From NCBI RefSeq assembly GCF_030409225.1, contig NZ_JAUFPK010000005.1, positions 110,900 through 174,899 of the forward strand: 64,000 bases of DNA, read 5' to 3'. Shown one piece after another: positions 8,800 to 17,478 of this stretch. Source of the stretch: Aquisalimonas lutea (GTDB lineage: Bacteria > Pseudomonadota > Gammaproteobacteria > Nitrococcales > Aquisalimonadaceae). Within the stretch, counting starts at the first letter, position 1, and each line of letters opens with the position of its first letter. The notes below the pieces were generated by a model that did no database searches, was not told the DNA's origin, and was given only the letters and a program-made list of their open reading frames with translations. The position numbers and the translations under genes are program-made.

Positions 8800-9839
8800 C
8801 GGCGCCGCGGCACGAGGGCCGCAGCGCGCGCCTGCTGGCCGGCGCCCTGGTCGCGCTGGTCCTGCCGGCCCTCGTCGTCCTGTCGCTGGTGACGGGGGCG
8901 GGCGAGCCCGGGCCCGTCGGCAGCCTGCGGTACCTCCTGAGCGCCGGCTCGGTGCCCGACGCGGCCACCGCGGACACGGTGATCCGCACGCTCCGCTTGC
9001 CACGTACCGCCGCCGCCGTCGTGGTGGGCATCGCCCTGGGTGTTGCCGGCTGTCTACTTCAGGCGCTCACACGGAACCCCCTGGCCGAGACCGGGATTCT
9101 GGGGATCAATGCCGGGGCCGCGCTGGCGGTGGTGCTCGGCATTACCTACGCCGGCGCCGGGACCGGAGCGGCCTATCTGGTGTGGGCCTTCGCCGGGGCC
9201 CTCGCGGGCAGCGCCCTGGTGCTGCTGCTCGCCAACGCCGGGGCGGCGACGCCGCTGCGGTTGGTCCTGGCCGGCATTGCCCTGGGGTCGACCTTCAGCG
9301 GGCTGACCGCGGCGGTATTGCTCGGCAATCAGGCGAGCTACGATCAGTACCGCTTCTGGGTCCTGGGGACGCTCTCCGGCGTCGACACGGGTGCATTGTG
9401 GTTCATCATGCCGGCCGTGGCCGCCAGCGTCGCCCTGGCCCTGCTGGTGACGCGGCCGCTTTCGGCGCTGCTGCTCGGCGACGATGCCGCCCGGGCGCTG
9501 GGGCATCATCCGCGCGTGATCCGCGCCTGGGTGGCCCTGGCGGCGACCCTCGCCGCCGGCTCGGCGGTGGCCCTGGCCGGACCCATCGCGTTCCTGGGCC
9601 TGCTCGCACCGCATGCCGCCCGCGCGGTTGCCGGGCCCCGGCTGGGTGTCCAGTGCGTCCTGTCGGGCGTGGTCGGGGCGGCCGTCCTCCTGGGCGCGGA
9701 CATCGTGGCGCGTGTCGTCGTGCCGCCGTTCGAGGTGCCTGCCAGCGTTCTGGTCGCCCTGCTGGGTGCGCCGGTGATGATCTGGGTGGTGCGCTCCAAC
9801 CGCCTGCTGCGCCTGACGACCTCCGGAGGCGGACCGTGA
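8796..9839 (+). CDS. FecCD-family iron-siderophore ABC permease 1
   Basis: Encodes 347 residues with about ten transmembrane helices and the FecCD signature segments RLPRTAAAVVVGIALGVAGC, QALTRNPLAETGILGINAGA and GPIAFLGLLAPHAAR. The last is the cytoplasmic loop that contacts the ATPase. GTG 8796 overlaps the previous stop by four bases, and the stop at 9839 overlaps the following GTG in the same way. It should pair with the next permease as a heterodimer in the inner membrane. Confidence 0.9.
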   Translation: MTAPRHEGRSARLLAGALVALVLPALVVLSLVTGAGEPGPVGSLRYLLSAGSVPDAATADTVIRTLRLPRTAAAVVVGIALGVAGCLLQALTRNPLAETGILGINAGAALAVVLGITYAGAGTGAAYLVWAFAGALAGSALVLLLANAGAATPLRLVLAGIALGSTFSGLTAAVLLGNQASYDQYRFWVLGTLSGVDTGALWFIMPAVAASVALALLVTRPLSALLLGDDAARALGHHPRVIRAWVALAATLAAGSAVALAGPIAFLGLLAPHAARAVAGPRLGVQCVLSGVVGAAVLLGADIVARVVVPPFEVPASVLVALLGAPVMIWVVRSNRLLRLTTSGGGP

Positions 9840-10909
9840 CTGGTGCCGGGAGAGGCGCCGCCGGCGGGCGTACGTGGGAGGGAGGCATCCGGCTGGGGGC
9901 GTACTCGTTGCGGTGGCGGCTGCGCCCCCTGGCTGCCGCGGTCGTTTTGCTGGCGGTGCTGACGGCAGCGCTGCCGTTCGTGATCGCCCTGGGGCCGGGC
10001 GGGCTGGACGCGGCCGCGACGGTGGCGGCCCTGGTCGGGCAGGGCAGCCCGACGGAGCGCCTGCTGGTGCTGGAGCTCCGCCTGCCGCGGGTACTGACCG
10101 CGGTGGCCGGCGGGCTCGCCCTGGGCGTCGCCGGCTGCCTGATGCAGACGCTGGCCCGCAATCGTCTCGCCACGCCCGCCATCCTCGGCGTCAACGAGGG
10201 CGCGACGCTGGCGGTCATGTTCTCGGTGTTTGTGACGGGCACCGACGCGCTGGGGCCGTGGTGGACCGCTCCCCTGGGGGCGCTTGCGGCCATGGCCCTG
10301 CTGCTGGTGCTCACCGGGGATATCGGCTCCCGCGGCTACCGGGTGCTGGTGATCGGTCTGGCGCTGTCGGCGGTGCTGCGCTCCACGGCCGAGCTGGGCC
10401 TATCCTGGGGCGAGCTGCAGCATGCCAGCGCCGTCTACATCTGGAGCATGGGCAGCCTGAACGCCCGCGGGGATGCGGTCACCGGGCCGGGCATGGTCCT
10501 GCTCGGCGTCGTGCTGGTGACGGCCTGGCTGCTCGCGCGCCGGCTGGCCCTGCTCCAGTTCGACGAGGACTCGGCGACATCGCTGGGCCTGGACGTGCGC
10601 TGGTGCCAGCTGATCGCCCTGCTGCTCGCCGTCGTGCTGGCGGGGCTGGCGGTGGGTATCGCCGGCCCGGTGGGCGGGCCGATGGGCTTCATCGCCCTGG
10701 CGTCGCCCATCATCGCCCGGGGGCTGGCCGGGCGGCCGGGCGTGCCCCTGGCCGTGTCCGGGCTGATCGGCGCGCTGCTGGTTCTCGGCGCGGACACCGT
10801 CGGCCGGGTGGTCGTCGCTCCGGCCGAGCTTCCTGCCGGCGCCATCACCAGCATCGTCGGCGGCCCGTTTCTGATCTGGGTGCTGTTGTCGAACAGCAGG
10901 GAGGGGTGA
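9836..10909 (+). CDS. FecCD-family iron-siderophore ABC permease 2
   Basis: Encodes 357 residues; a second FecCD permease, clearly paralogous to its neighbour (RLPRVLTAVAGGLALGVAGC, QTLARNRLATPAILGVNEGA, GPVGGPMGFIALASPIIAR). It has about ten transmembrane helices, with a slightly longer basic N-terminus before the first helix. GTG 9836 overlaps the upstream stop by four bases, and the ATPase GTG follows immediately after its stop. Two different permeases in tandem are typical of Fec, Fep and Vct importers. Confidence 0.9.
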   Translation: MTGAGRGAAGGRTWEGGIRLGAYSLRWRLRPLAAAVVLLAVLTAALPFVIALGPGGLDAAATVAALVGQGSPTERLLVLELRLPRVLTAVAGGLALGVAGCLMQTLARNRLATPAILGVNEGATLAVMFSVFVTGTDALGPWWTAPLGALAAMALLLVLTGDIGSRGYRVLVIGLALSAVLRSTAELGLSWGELQHASAVYIWSMGSLNARGDAVTGPGMVLLGVVLVTAWLLARRLALLQFDEDSATSLGLDVRWCQLIALLLAVVLAGLAVGIAGPVGGPMGFIALASPIIARGLAGRPGVPLAVSGLIGALLVLGADTVGRVVVAPAELPAGAITSIVGGPFLIWVLLSNSREG

Positions 10910-11767
10910 GTGGATCTCGTCGCGGACAACCTCACGGCCGGATACCCGGGGCATACTGCGGTGCGTGACGTGAGCCTGGGCGTACGCGAGGGTGAGGTGA
11001 CCGTCGTGGTGGGCCCGAACGGCTGCGGCAAGTCGACGCTGCTGCGGTGCATGGCGCGGCTGCACCGGCCTGCGGGCGGTTGCGTGCGCGTGGGCGGAGC
11101 GGATGTCTGGCGGCTCCGCCCGCGCGCCGTCGCCCGGCGCGTGTCGCTGCTGCCCCAGGTACCGGAGGCGCCGGAGGGGATTACCGCCGCAGGGCTGGTC
11201 CGTTTCGGGCGCCATCCGCACCAGGGGCTTCTGCGCCAGTGGTCGTCCCGGGACGAAGCCGCCGTGACCCGGGCCATGGCGGACGCCGGCATCACCGACC
11301 TGGCGGACCGGCGGCTGGACCGCCTGTCCGGCGGCCAGCGCCAGCGGTGCTGGCTGGCGCTGGCGCTGGCGCAGGACACGCCCGTGATGCTGCTGGACGA
11401 GCCCATCAGCATGCTGGACCTCGGACACCAGGTGGAAGTGCTCGGCGTGATCCGCCATCTGGCGGCGGGCGGCCGCGCCGTCGTCATGGTCCTGCACGAC
11501 CTGACCACCGCGGCACGCTACGCCGACACCCTGGTAGCCATGCGCGACGGTCGCATCGTCGATCACGGACCGCCCCGCGCAACGGTGACGCCCGCGCTGA
11601 TCCGCACGCTCTACGGCGTCGATGCCGACATCCTGGCGGCGCCGGGCGACGGTGCGCCTGTCGTCGTGCCCCGGCACGAACGGGCGGGGCGAGGCGGGGA
11701 TGCAGAGGAATCGTCGGCGGACGCCGGCGTGGCCGCCTGCACATCGGAGAAGGGGACACCGCCGTAG
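10910..11767 (+). CDS. iron-siderophore ABC transporter ATP-binding protein
   Basis: Encodes 285 residues of the FecE/FepC type. Walker A is GPNGCGKST (about residues 36-44), the Q-loop is LLPQ, the ABC signature is LSGGQRQRCWLALALAQ, Walker B is VMLLDEP and the switch histidine is in VLHDL. After about residue 255 there is a low-complexity tail rich in Gly, Arg and Glu with no family counterpart. It starts with GTG directly after the permease stop and completes the five-gene import set. The next gene downstream is convergent. Confidence 0.92.
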   Translation: MDLVADNLTAGYPGHTAVRDVSLGVREGEVTVVVGPNGCGKSTLLRCMARLHRPAGGCVRVGGADVWRLRPRAVARRVSLLPQVPEAPEGITAAGLVRFGRHPHQGLLRQWSSRDEAAVTRAMADAGITDLADRRLDRLSGGQRQRCWLALALAQDTPVMLLDEPISMLDLGHQVEVLGVIRHLAAGGRAVVMVLHDLTTAARYADTLVAMRDGRIVDHGPPRATVTPALIRTLYGVDADILAAPGDGAPVVVPRHERAGRGGDAEESSADAGVAACTSEKGTPP

Positions 11768-11786
11768 TCGTCGCCCCGCCGCGCCG

Positions 11787-12902
11787 TCAACCCTGCCCGG
11801 GCGTCAGCGCCTCGATCATCGCCGCCAGGAACCGCGCCGCCTCGCCCCCGGTCACCGCACGGTGGTCGAACGTCAGCGACAGGGGGAGAACCCGGCGGAC
11901 CGTGATCTCGCCGCGGTGAGCGACCGCCTCCTCGCGGAGCCGTCCGGCACCCACGATGGCGACCTGGGGCGGCGACACCACGGGGCTGGCGTACCGGCCG
12001 GCGAGGGGGCCGAAGTTCGACAGCGTGATGGTGGCCCCCTGCATCTCCTCCGGTGGAATCTCCCGGCTGGCAACGGCCGCGCGGAGGTTTTCCAGCCCCC
12101 GGCGCAGGTCGGCGCCGTCGCGATGATTGACGTCGCGGAGCACGGGCACGAACAGCCCGTCCGGGGTGTCCACCGCGATGCCCACGTGCACCTCGTCCAT
12201 GAGGCGGCGCGTCAGGCCGTCGCCGTCGAACCAGGCGTTGAGCGCGGGCTCCGCCTCGCAGGCCGAGGCCAGGCCCCGGACCAGCCGCATGGTGATATCC
12301 GTGCCCGCTTCCCAGGCGTGCACGTCCGCGTCCTCGAACAGCGAGGCGGGCACCACCCGGGCATGCGCGTACGCCATGTTGCGGGCCATGGTGCGGCGCA
12401 CGCCCCGGAGGGGCTGGGCATCCGTCAGGGCCTGCTGGCGGCTGGCCTGCCGGTGGACGTCGTCGCGGGTCACCAGGCCGCCGGGGCCGCTGCCGGTGAC
12501 CCGCTCCAGGTTCACCCCGAGGCGCTCGGCCAGCGCCCTGACACCGGGGGTCGCCCGTTGCCGGCGGGCGCGCTGGCTGGATTCCGGGGCGCCGATGACG
12601 AACCGGTCCTCCTGCGGCGCGGTGTCCGAGCGCTCGAGCTCACCCACCACGGTGCCTGCATCCTCGTCCTCGCCCTCGAAGGCCACCAGGGGCTCGCCGG
12701 TGTGGATGATGTCGCCGGCCTGGCCGTACAGCCTGGCGATGGTGCCGTCCCACGGGGAGGGCACCTCGACGATGGCCTTGGCGGTCTCCACGGCGACCAG
12801 GGTCTGGTCGGCGGCCACCGCATCGCCCTCGCGAACGTGCCACTGGACGATCTCCGCCTCCGCCAGCCCTTCGCCCAGATCGGGGAGCTTGAACGTCTTC
12901 AT
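11787..12902 (-). CDS. 2-oxoacid dehydrogenase E2, dihydrolipoamide acyltransferase (branched-chain type)
   Basis: Encodes 371 residues, compact for an E2. One lipoyl domain lies at residues 1-80, with the lipoylated lysine in VAVETAKAIVEV. A peripheral-subunit-binding domain (TPGVRALAERLGVNLERVTGSGPGGLVTRDDV) is at about 125-160. The acyltransferase core ends with the catalytic histidine motif LTFDHRAVTGGEAARFL. It transfers the acyl group from E1 to CoA. ATG 12902 overlaps the E1beta stop by four bases. The leucine-type dehydrogenase at the head of the operon favours branched-chain 2-oxoacids over pyruvate as substrate. No lipoamide dehydrogenase (E3) gene is in the cluster. Confidence 0.88.
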   Translation of the reverse strand: MKTFKLPDLGEGLAEAEIVQWHVREGDAVAADQTLVAVETAKAIVEVPSPWDGTIARLYGQAGDIIHTGEPLVAFEGEDEDAGTVVGELERSDTAPQEDRFVIGAPESSQRARRQRATPGVRALAERLGVNLERVTGSGPGGLVTRDDVHRQASRQQALTDAQPLRGVRRTMARNMAYAHARVVPASLFEDADVHAWEAGTDITMRLVRGLASACEAEPALNAWFDGDGLTRRLMDEVHVGIAVDTPDGLFVPVLRDVNHRDGADLRRGLENLRAAVASREIPPEEMQGATITLSNFGPLAGRYASPVVSPPQVAIVGAGRLREEAVAHRGEITVRRVLPLSLTFDHRAVTGGEAARFLAAMIEALTPGQG

Positions 12903-13876
12903 AGCGCAACCACCTGTTCCACGGCTTCGACGATATCGGCGACCTGCGGCATGTACGCCTGCTCGTTGCGGTAGTAGGGCATGATCGTGTCGTATCCGGT
13001 CACCCGCACCACGGGCGCCTGCAGGTCCAGCAGCGCGGCCTCGGCCAGCGAGGCGGCCACCTCGGCGCCGAGACCGCCGTGCCGGCAGGCCTCGTGGACA
13101 ATGACGGCGCGCCCGGTCTTGGCCACGGAGCACAGCAGCGTCTCCCGGTCCATGGGGCTGAGGGTGGCGACATCGATGACCTCGCACGACAGGCCCTGGT
13201 CGGCGAGGCGCGCCGCTGCCTGCAGCGTCTCCGTGATCGCCGCTCCCCAGCTGATCAGCGTGACGTCGTCGCCTTCCCGCAGGGTGAAGCAGGTGTCCAG
13301 GGGCAGCGCCGCGCCGTCGTCGTCCACGGTCTGGGTCACGGCCCGGTAGATGCGCTTGGGCTCCAGGAAGACCACCGGGTCCGGATCGCGGATCGCCGCC
13401 AGCAACAGGCCGTAGGCGCGCCGGGGCGAGGTGGGCATGACCACGCGCAGGCCCGGGATGTGGGCGAACAGCGCCTCGGTGCTCTCGGAGTGGTGCTCCG
13501 GGGCGTGAATGCCGCCGCCGAACGGCGCCCGGTAGACGATGGGGCAGGTCAGCCGGCCGCGGGTGCGATTGCGCATGCGCGCGGCGTGGCTGATCATCTG
13601 CTCCATGCCCGCGTAGATGAAGCCCATGAACTGGAACTCCGCCACCGGGCGCAGGCCCTGGACGGCCATGCCCACGGCGGTTCCCGCGATCAGCGTCTCC
13701 GCCAGGGGCGTGTCCATGACCCGCTTGAAGCCGAAGCGCTCCTTCAGCCCCGCCGTGGTCCGGAAGACGCCGCCGTTGGTGCCCACGTCCTCGCCCAGGA
13801 CGACCACGTCGTCATCCCGGGCCATCTCGTGATGCAGCGCCATGTTGACCGCTTCCGCCAGCGTCACCTCGCTCAT
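12899..13876 (-). CDS. 2-oxoacid dehydrogenase E1 component, beta subunit
   Basis: Encodes 325 residues, the normal length for the beta subunit of alpha2beta2 2-oxoacid dehydrogenases. Typical segments include the opening LAEAVNMALHHEMARDDDVVVLGEDVG, RPVAEFQFMGFIYAGMEQMISHAARMR, the middle APFGGGIHAPEHHSES and the C-terminal VIVHEACRHGGLGAEVAA. It binds the pyrimidine end of thiamine diphosphate with the alpha subunit. The start overlaps the alpha-subunit stop by four bases, and the end overlaps the E2 start in the same way. Confidence 0.92.
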   Translation of the reverse strand: MSEVTLAEAVNMALHHEMARDDDVVVLGEDVGTNGGVFRTTAGLKERFGFKRVMDTPLAETLIAGTAVGMAVQGLRPVAEFQFMGFIYAGMEQMISHAARMRNRTRGRLTCPIVYRAPFGGGIHAPEHHSESTEALFAHIPGLRVVMPTSPRRAYGLLLAAIRDPDPVVFLEPKRIYRAVTQTVDDDGAALPLDTCFTLREGDDVTLISWGAAITETLQAAARLADQGLSCEVIDVATLSPMDRETLLCSVAKTGRAVIVHEACRHGGLGAEVAASLAEAALLDLQAPVVRVTGYDTIMPYYRNEQAYMPQVADIVEAVEQVVAL

Positions 13877-14952
13877 CGATCACCCCCTTCGGCCTTGCGC
13901 TGCAGCCGCTGGTACTGCGGGATCAGCTCCGCGGGCAGGGTCTCGAAGAGGTAGTCGAACATGGCGGTGGGCGGTTCCGGCTCCGTGGCCAGGTAGTCGC
14001 TGACGGCCCCATCCACCTGCTGCTTGCACTTCGCCAGCCAGGCCTGCTCCCGCTCCTCGTCCCAGTGCCCCTGGCGGTACAGCCAGGTCTGGAGGCGCTT
14101 GACACCGTCCTGCTCCCAGGCTCTGCGGAGCTCGTCGGCGCTGCGGTAGCGGGTGGCATCATCGGCGGTGGTGTGGTCGCCGTAGCGGTAGGTCACCGCC
14201 TCGATGACGCTGGCCCCCTTGCCGGTGCGGGCGCGCTCCAGCGCCTCGGCCACGACTGCGCTCACGGCGAAGTAGTCCTGGCCGTCCACCCGGTGGCTCG
14301 GGAGCCCGCCGCTGATGCCCTTCTGGGCCAGGGTGCGGGAGCCGCTCTGGATGCGCGCCGGCGTGGAGATGGCCCACTGGTTGTTCTGCACGACGAACAC
14401 CACCGGCAGCTGCCAGGCGCCGGCGACGTTGACGCTCTCCAGGAAATCCCCCTTGGAGGTGCCGCCGTCGCCCACGGAGCACAGCACGGCCCGGCGCTCG
14501 CCGCGGACGCGAAAGGCCGAGGCCACGCCCACCGCGTGGCAGCACTGGGTCGAGACGGGCACGGCGACGGGCAGGTCCTCGGGGCAGTCGCGATAGTTGC
14601 TGCCGCGCTCGTCGCCGCCCCAGTAGAGGAGGAACTCCGTCATGGTGACGCCGCGCAGGAACTGCGCGGCGTGATCCCGGTAGTACGGTACCAGCACGTC
14701 GTCCGCGGCCATGCACTGCCCGACCGCGGAGCCGATGGCCTCGTGGCCGAGCACGGACGGGTAGGTGCCGCACTGGCCGGTGCGCTGCAGGGCGATGGCC
14801 TTGGCGTCGAAGGTGCGGGCGAGCACCATGTTGCGGTAGCCGGCGAGCACGCGCTCCGTGTCGTCCGCCAGGGCCGGCAGGTCCCGCACCGGAACGCCGT
14901 CGGCGCCGAGGTAGGTATGTCCGTCAACGGTGAATTCGTAGCGTTCTTTCAT
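13873..14952 (-). CDS. 2-oxoacid dehydrogenase E1 component, alpha subunit
   Basis: Encodes 359 residues. The thiamine-diphosphate motif runs from GDGGTSKGDFLES to VFVVQNNQW, and the active-site region YYRDHAAQFLRGV is present. It decarboxylates the 2-oxoacid (expected: the leucine, isoleucine and valine keto acids) and acylates the lipoyl arm of E2. The start is ATG 14952, 41 bases after the stop of the amino-acid dehydrogenase gene, which probably leads the same transcript. The sequence also resembles pyruvate dehydrogenase alpha subunits, so the substrate is judged from context. Confidence 0.9.
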   Translation of the reverse strand: MKERYEFTVDGHTYLGADGVPVRDLPALADDTERVLAGYRNMVLARTFDAKAIALQRTGQCGTYPSVLGHEAIGSAVGQCMAADDVLVPYYRDHAAQFLRGVTMTEFLLYWGGDERGSNYRDCPEDLPVAVPVSTQCCHAVGVASAFRVRGERRAVLCSVGDGGTSKGDFLESVNVAGAWQLPVVFVVQNNQWAISTPARIQSGSRTLAQKGISGGLPSHRVDGQDYFAVSAVVAEALERARTGKGASVIEAVTYRYGDHTTADDATRYRSADELRRAWEQDGVKRLQTWLYRQGHWDEEREQAWLAKCKQQVDGAVSDYLATEPEPPTAMFDYLFETLPAELIPQYQRLQRKAEGGDR

Positions 14953-14992
14953 GTCTACCCCCTACGTGCAGTGGGCAGGTCGCCGGCGTCGC

Positions 14993-16066
14993 TCAGGCCA
15001 CCCGGGACGGCCGCTGCTCCAGGCGCTCTTCCGCCATGCGCGCCGCCACCCGGTCCGTCGGCACGCCCTCGCGGTCGGCCTGCCGGAAGATCTGCGTCAG
15101 CGTCGGGCCGATGCGCTCGATATGCGTGCGCACCCGCTGCGGATCGTCCAGCGCGTCGCGCTCGTAGCTGACGTCGATGAGCCCGCCGGCATTGATGACG
15201 TAGTCCGGGGCATAGGCGATACCCACCTGGCGGAGCTGCTCGGCGTGTTCCGGGCGGTCCAGCTGGTTGTTGGCGGAGCCGGCGACGACGGCGGCCTTGA
15301 GGCGGTCGACGGTGACGTCGTCGATGACGCTGCCCAGCGCGCACGGGGCGAACACATCGGCCGCGACGTCAACGATGCGGTCGGGCGCCACGGCGGTGGC
15401 GCCGAACGCACGCTCGGCTTCCCGTGCGCGCTCGCCGTCCGTATCGGCCACCCACAGCTGCGCTCCCGCCGCATGCAGGCGGGCGGCCAGTTTCCAGCCG
15501 ACGTTGCCGAGCCCCTGGACGGCCACGCGCAACCCCGTCAACGTGTCGGCGCCGAGGTGGTGGGCCACGGCCGCCCGGATGCCGATGAGCACGCCGTAGG
15601 CGGTTGCCGGCGACGGGTCGCCCGTGCCCATGTTGCCGTCGATGTCCGGTCGCCGGCGGACACCGACCACACAGGGAGTCTCCCTGGCCACATCCTGCAG
15701 GTCGTCGACCGTGGTCCCCGCGTCCTCGGCGGTGATGTACCGGCCCCCGAGGCCGTCGATCATGCGCCCCAGCGCCCGGAACAGCCCGGCGTGCTTGTCG
15801 CGCCGCGGGTCCGCGATGATCACGGCCTTGCCCCCGCCGTAGGGCACCTCGGCCATGGCGGCCTTGTAGGTCATGCTGCGCGACAGCCGCAGCACGTCCC
15901 TCAGCGCCGCCGTGTCGTCGGCGTAGGCGAACGTGCGGCAGCCGCCCAGTGCGGGGCCCCGGCGCGTGTCGTGGATGGCGATGATGGCACGGAGCCCGGA
16001 TGCGCGGTCGTGACCGAGCACGACCTGCTCGTGCCCATCGAAGTCGGGGTGATCGAAGAACGCCAT
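14993..16066 (-). CDS. leucine dehydrogenase-type Glu/Leu/Phe/Val dehydrogenase
   Basis: Encodes 357 residues. The N-terminal catalytic domain has RGPALGGCR and MTYKAAMAEVPYGGGKAVI (substrate and catalytic lysines). The C-terminal Rossmann domain carries VQGLGNVGWKLA. Later segments APCALGSVIDD, GSANNQL and PDYVINAGGLIDV are typical of leucine and valine dehydrogenases. It oxidatively deaminates branched-chain amino acids to the 2-oxoacids used by the downstream E1-E2 complex. I chose ATG 16066 (MAFFDHPDFDG), with GGAGGAGG six bases upstream; the frame remains open further upstream but without family sequence. Confidence 0.9.
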   Translation of the reverse strand: MAFFDHPDFDGHEQVVLGHDRASGLRAIIAIHDTRRGPALGGCRTFAYADDTAALRDVLRLSRSMTYKAAMAEVPYGGGKAVIIADPRRDKHAGLFRALGRMIDGLGGRYITAEDAGTTVDDLQDVARETPCVVGVRRRPDIDGNMGTGDPSPATAYGVLIGIRAAVAHHLGADTLTGLRVAVQGLGNVGWKLAARLHAAGAQLWVADTDGERAREAERAFGATAVAPDRIVDVAADVFAPCALGSVIDDVTVDRLKAAVVAGSANNQLDRPEHAEQLRQVGIAYAPDYVINAGGLIDVSYERDALDDPQRVRTHIERIGPTLTQIFRQADREGVPTDRVAARMAEERLEQRPSRVA

Positions 16067-16483
16067 GATGCACCTCCTCCAGCTTTTGGCCGTCTTCGAG
16101 GTGTCGCTTCCGCCCGCCCGCGCCGGATGGGCGCCGGACTGGTCGGAGCGCACGGCGTCGCGCCGGATGGCGCCGACGTCGGTAGGCCGGATCCCGGCCT
16201 CTGGGGCCCGCCGGTTGTCCGGGCCCCTAGTCACAGTTTAGAACCTCGCTATCCGGGTTGGGAGGGTGCCTGTTGGTCCAGCGGCAAAGCACGGCGTGGC
16301 CTTCGTCAGCACGGAATCGAAGGTAGCTGGAGGGGGCTACGCTTCGTCGGACGCTTGCGCAGCGGCCGACTCGCATCGGGAGTCGGTGTCGATGAGGTGT
16401 GACAGGATTCCGCGCGTTGATAAACAGTCGCACTGTAATGTTCGTAATGAAGCCTCCAGGAGCTGCAGTCGAGGGAGTATTGC
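16067..16483 (+). other. divergent intergenic region with a direct repeat
   Basis: This 417-base gap separates the branched-chain catabolic operon (minus) from the receiver/CheC/GGDEF operon (plus) and must hold both promoters. The 12-mer CGCGCCGGATGG occurs at 16119 and again at 16159, exactly 40 bases apart. That is a spacing at which a multimeric regulator could bind, but no known operator is recognised. No consensus sigma-70 promoter and no convincing gene were found; the short ORFs here have no family-like sequence. Confidence 0.4.
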
Positions 16484-16849
16484 ATGCCGTTGCCCGTGCT
16501 CGTTGTGGATGATTCCTCCATGTCCAGGAAGCTCACCATCCGGGCGTTTCCCGGTGACTGGGACGTGGAGGTCTCGCAGGCCTCGGGCGGCCAGGAGGCT
16601 CTCGATGCGATCGAGCGGGGCCTGGGGCACGTGGTGTTCCTGGATCTCACCATGCCGGGAATGAGCGGCTTCGACGTGCTCGCCGAGATCCGGCGGCGGG
16701 GTCTGGACTGCTTCGCCGTCGTGGTGTCGGCGGACGTCCAGCCGAAGGCCGAAGAGCAGGCGCGCCAGCTTGGAGCCATGGCGTTCGTGCGCAAGCCGGT
16801 CAAGGCGGACGCGCTGCACGGCGTTCTCCGGGAGTACGGCTTCCTATGA
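16484..16849 (+). CDS. single-domain response regulator (CheY-like receiver)
   Basis: Encodes 121 residues, consisting only of a receiver domain. The acidic pair Asp9-Asp10, the phospho-acceptor Asp54 (VVFLDLTMPG), the switch serine in VVVSAD and Lys104 (RKPVKAD) are all present. There is no output domain, so it must act by protein contact. Its stop overlaps the start of a CheC-like phosphatase by four bases. That makes it the natural substrate of that phosphatase and a likely input to the diguanylate cyclase encoded third. The kinase that phosphorylates it is not in the window. Confidence 0.9.
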   Translation: MPLPVLVVDDSSMSRKLTIRAFPGDWDVEVSQASGGQEALDAIERGLGHVVFLDLTMPGMSGFDVLAEIRRRGLDCFAVVVSADVQPKAEEQARQLGAMAFVRKPVKADALHGVLREYGFL

Positions 16850-17478
16850 CCTTCCAGGAATACACGCCGGATCAGGAAGACGCCCTGCAGGAGGTGGTGA
16901 ACATCGCCATGGGCCAGGCCGGGGCGGCGCTGGCGCAGGTTCTCGACGTCTACGTGGCGTTGTCGGTGCCCCGGGTGCGTATCGTGTCGGCGGACGGCGT
17001 GGCGGACGCCGTGCAGGCCATGATTGCGAGCGCGCAGGACGGCGATCCGGGGGACGTGACGGCTGTCCGCCAGGGGTTCTTCAACAGTCTGCGCGGTGAA
17101 TCCATCGCCTTGTTCGGGACGGAAGGCTGCAACAGCCTCGCCGATCTCATGGGGCACGAGCAGGCCCTGGAGAAGGACGAGATCGACCGGGAGCTGCTGC
17201 TGGAAGTCAGCAACATCCTCTCGGGGGCGGTGCTGAACGGCGTTGCCGAGCAGCTGGATACGGACTTCGCGTTTTCCGCCCCCACGCTGATGGCCATGAG
17301 GCAACCGGTGAACCGGTTGCTTGATGCGCAAGCGCTGGGCTGGGACTACGCATTGCTCGTGGAGGTCAACTTCCGCCTGGAAGCTCCCGGCTTCTCCTGC
17401 CACCTGGTGCTGCTGATGCCGGAAGAGTCCATCGAGTTCATGCGCCGGGGCCTGGATGCGATGCTGGAGGGGTTGTGA
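16846..17478 (+). CDS. CheC-like phosphatase of a response regulator
   Basis: Encodes 210 residues. It has two copies of the CheC/CheX/FliY active-site pattern, in which a Glu and an Asn three residues apart are followed 22 residues later by Pro. Copy one is D12, E16, N19, P42; copy two is E120, N123, P146. These residues position water to hydrolyse a receiver aspartyl phosphate. No CheD gene or flagellar gene is nearby, so it is probably a dedicated phosphatase for the receiver encoded just before it. ATG 16846 overlaps the receiver stop by four bases, and its own stop overlaps the next GTG in the same way. Confidence 0.82.
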   Translation: MTFQEYTPDQEDALQEVVNIAMGQAGAALAQVLDVYVALSVPRVRIVSADGVADAVQAMIASAQDGDPGDVTAVRQGFFNSLRGESIALFGTEGCNSLADLMGHEQALEKDEIDRELLLEVSNILSGAVLNGVAEQLDTDFAFSAPTLMAMRQPVNRLLDAQALGWDYALLVEVNFRLEAPGFSCHLVLLMPEESIEFMRRGLDAMLEGL

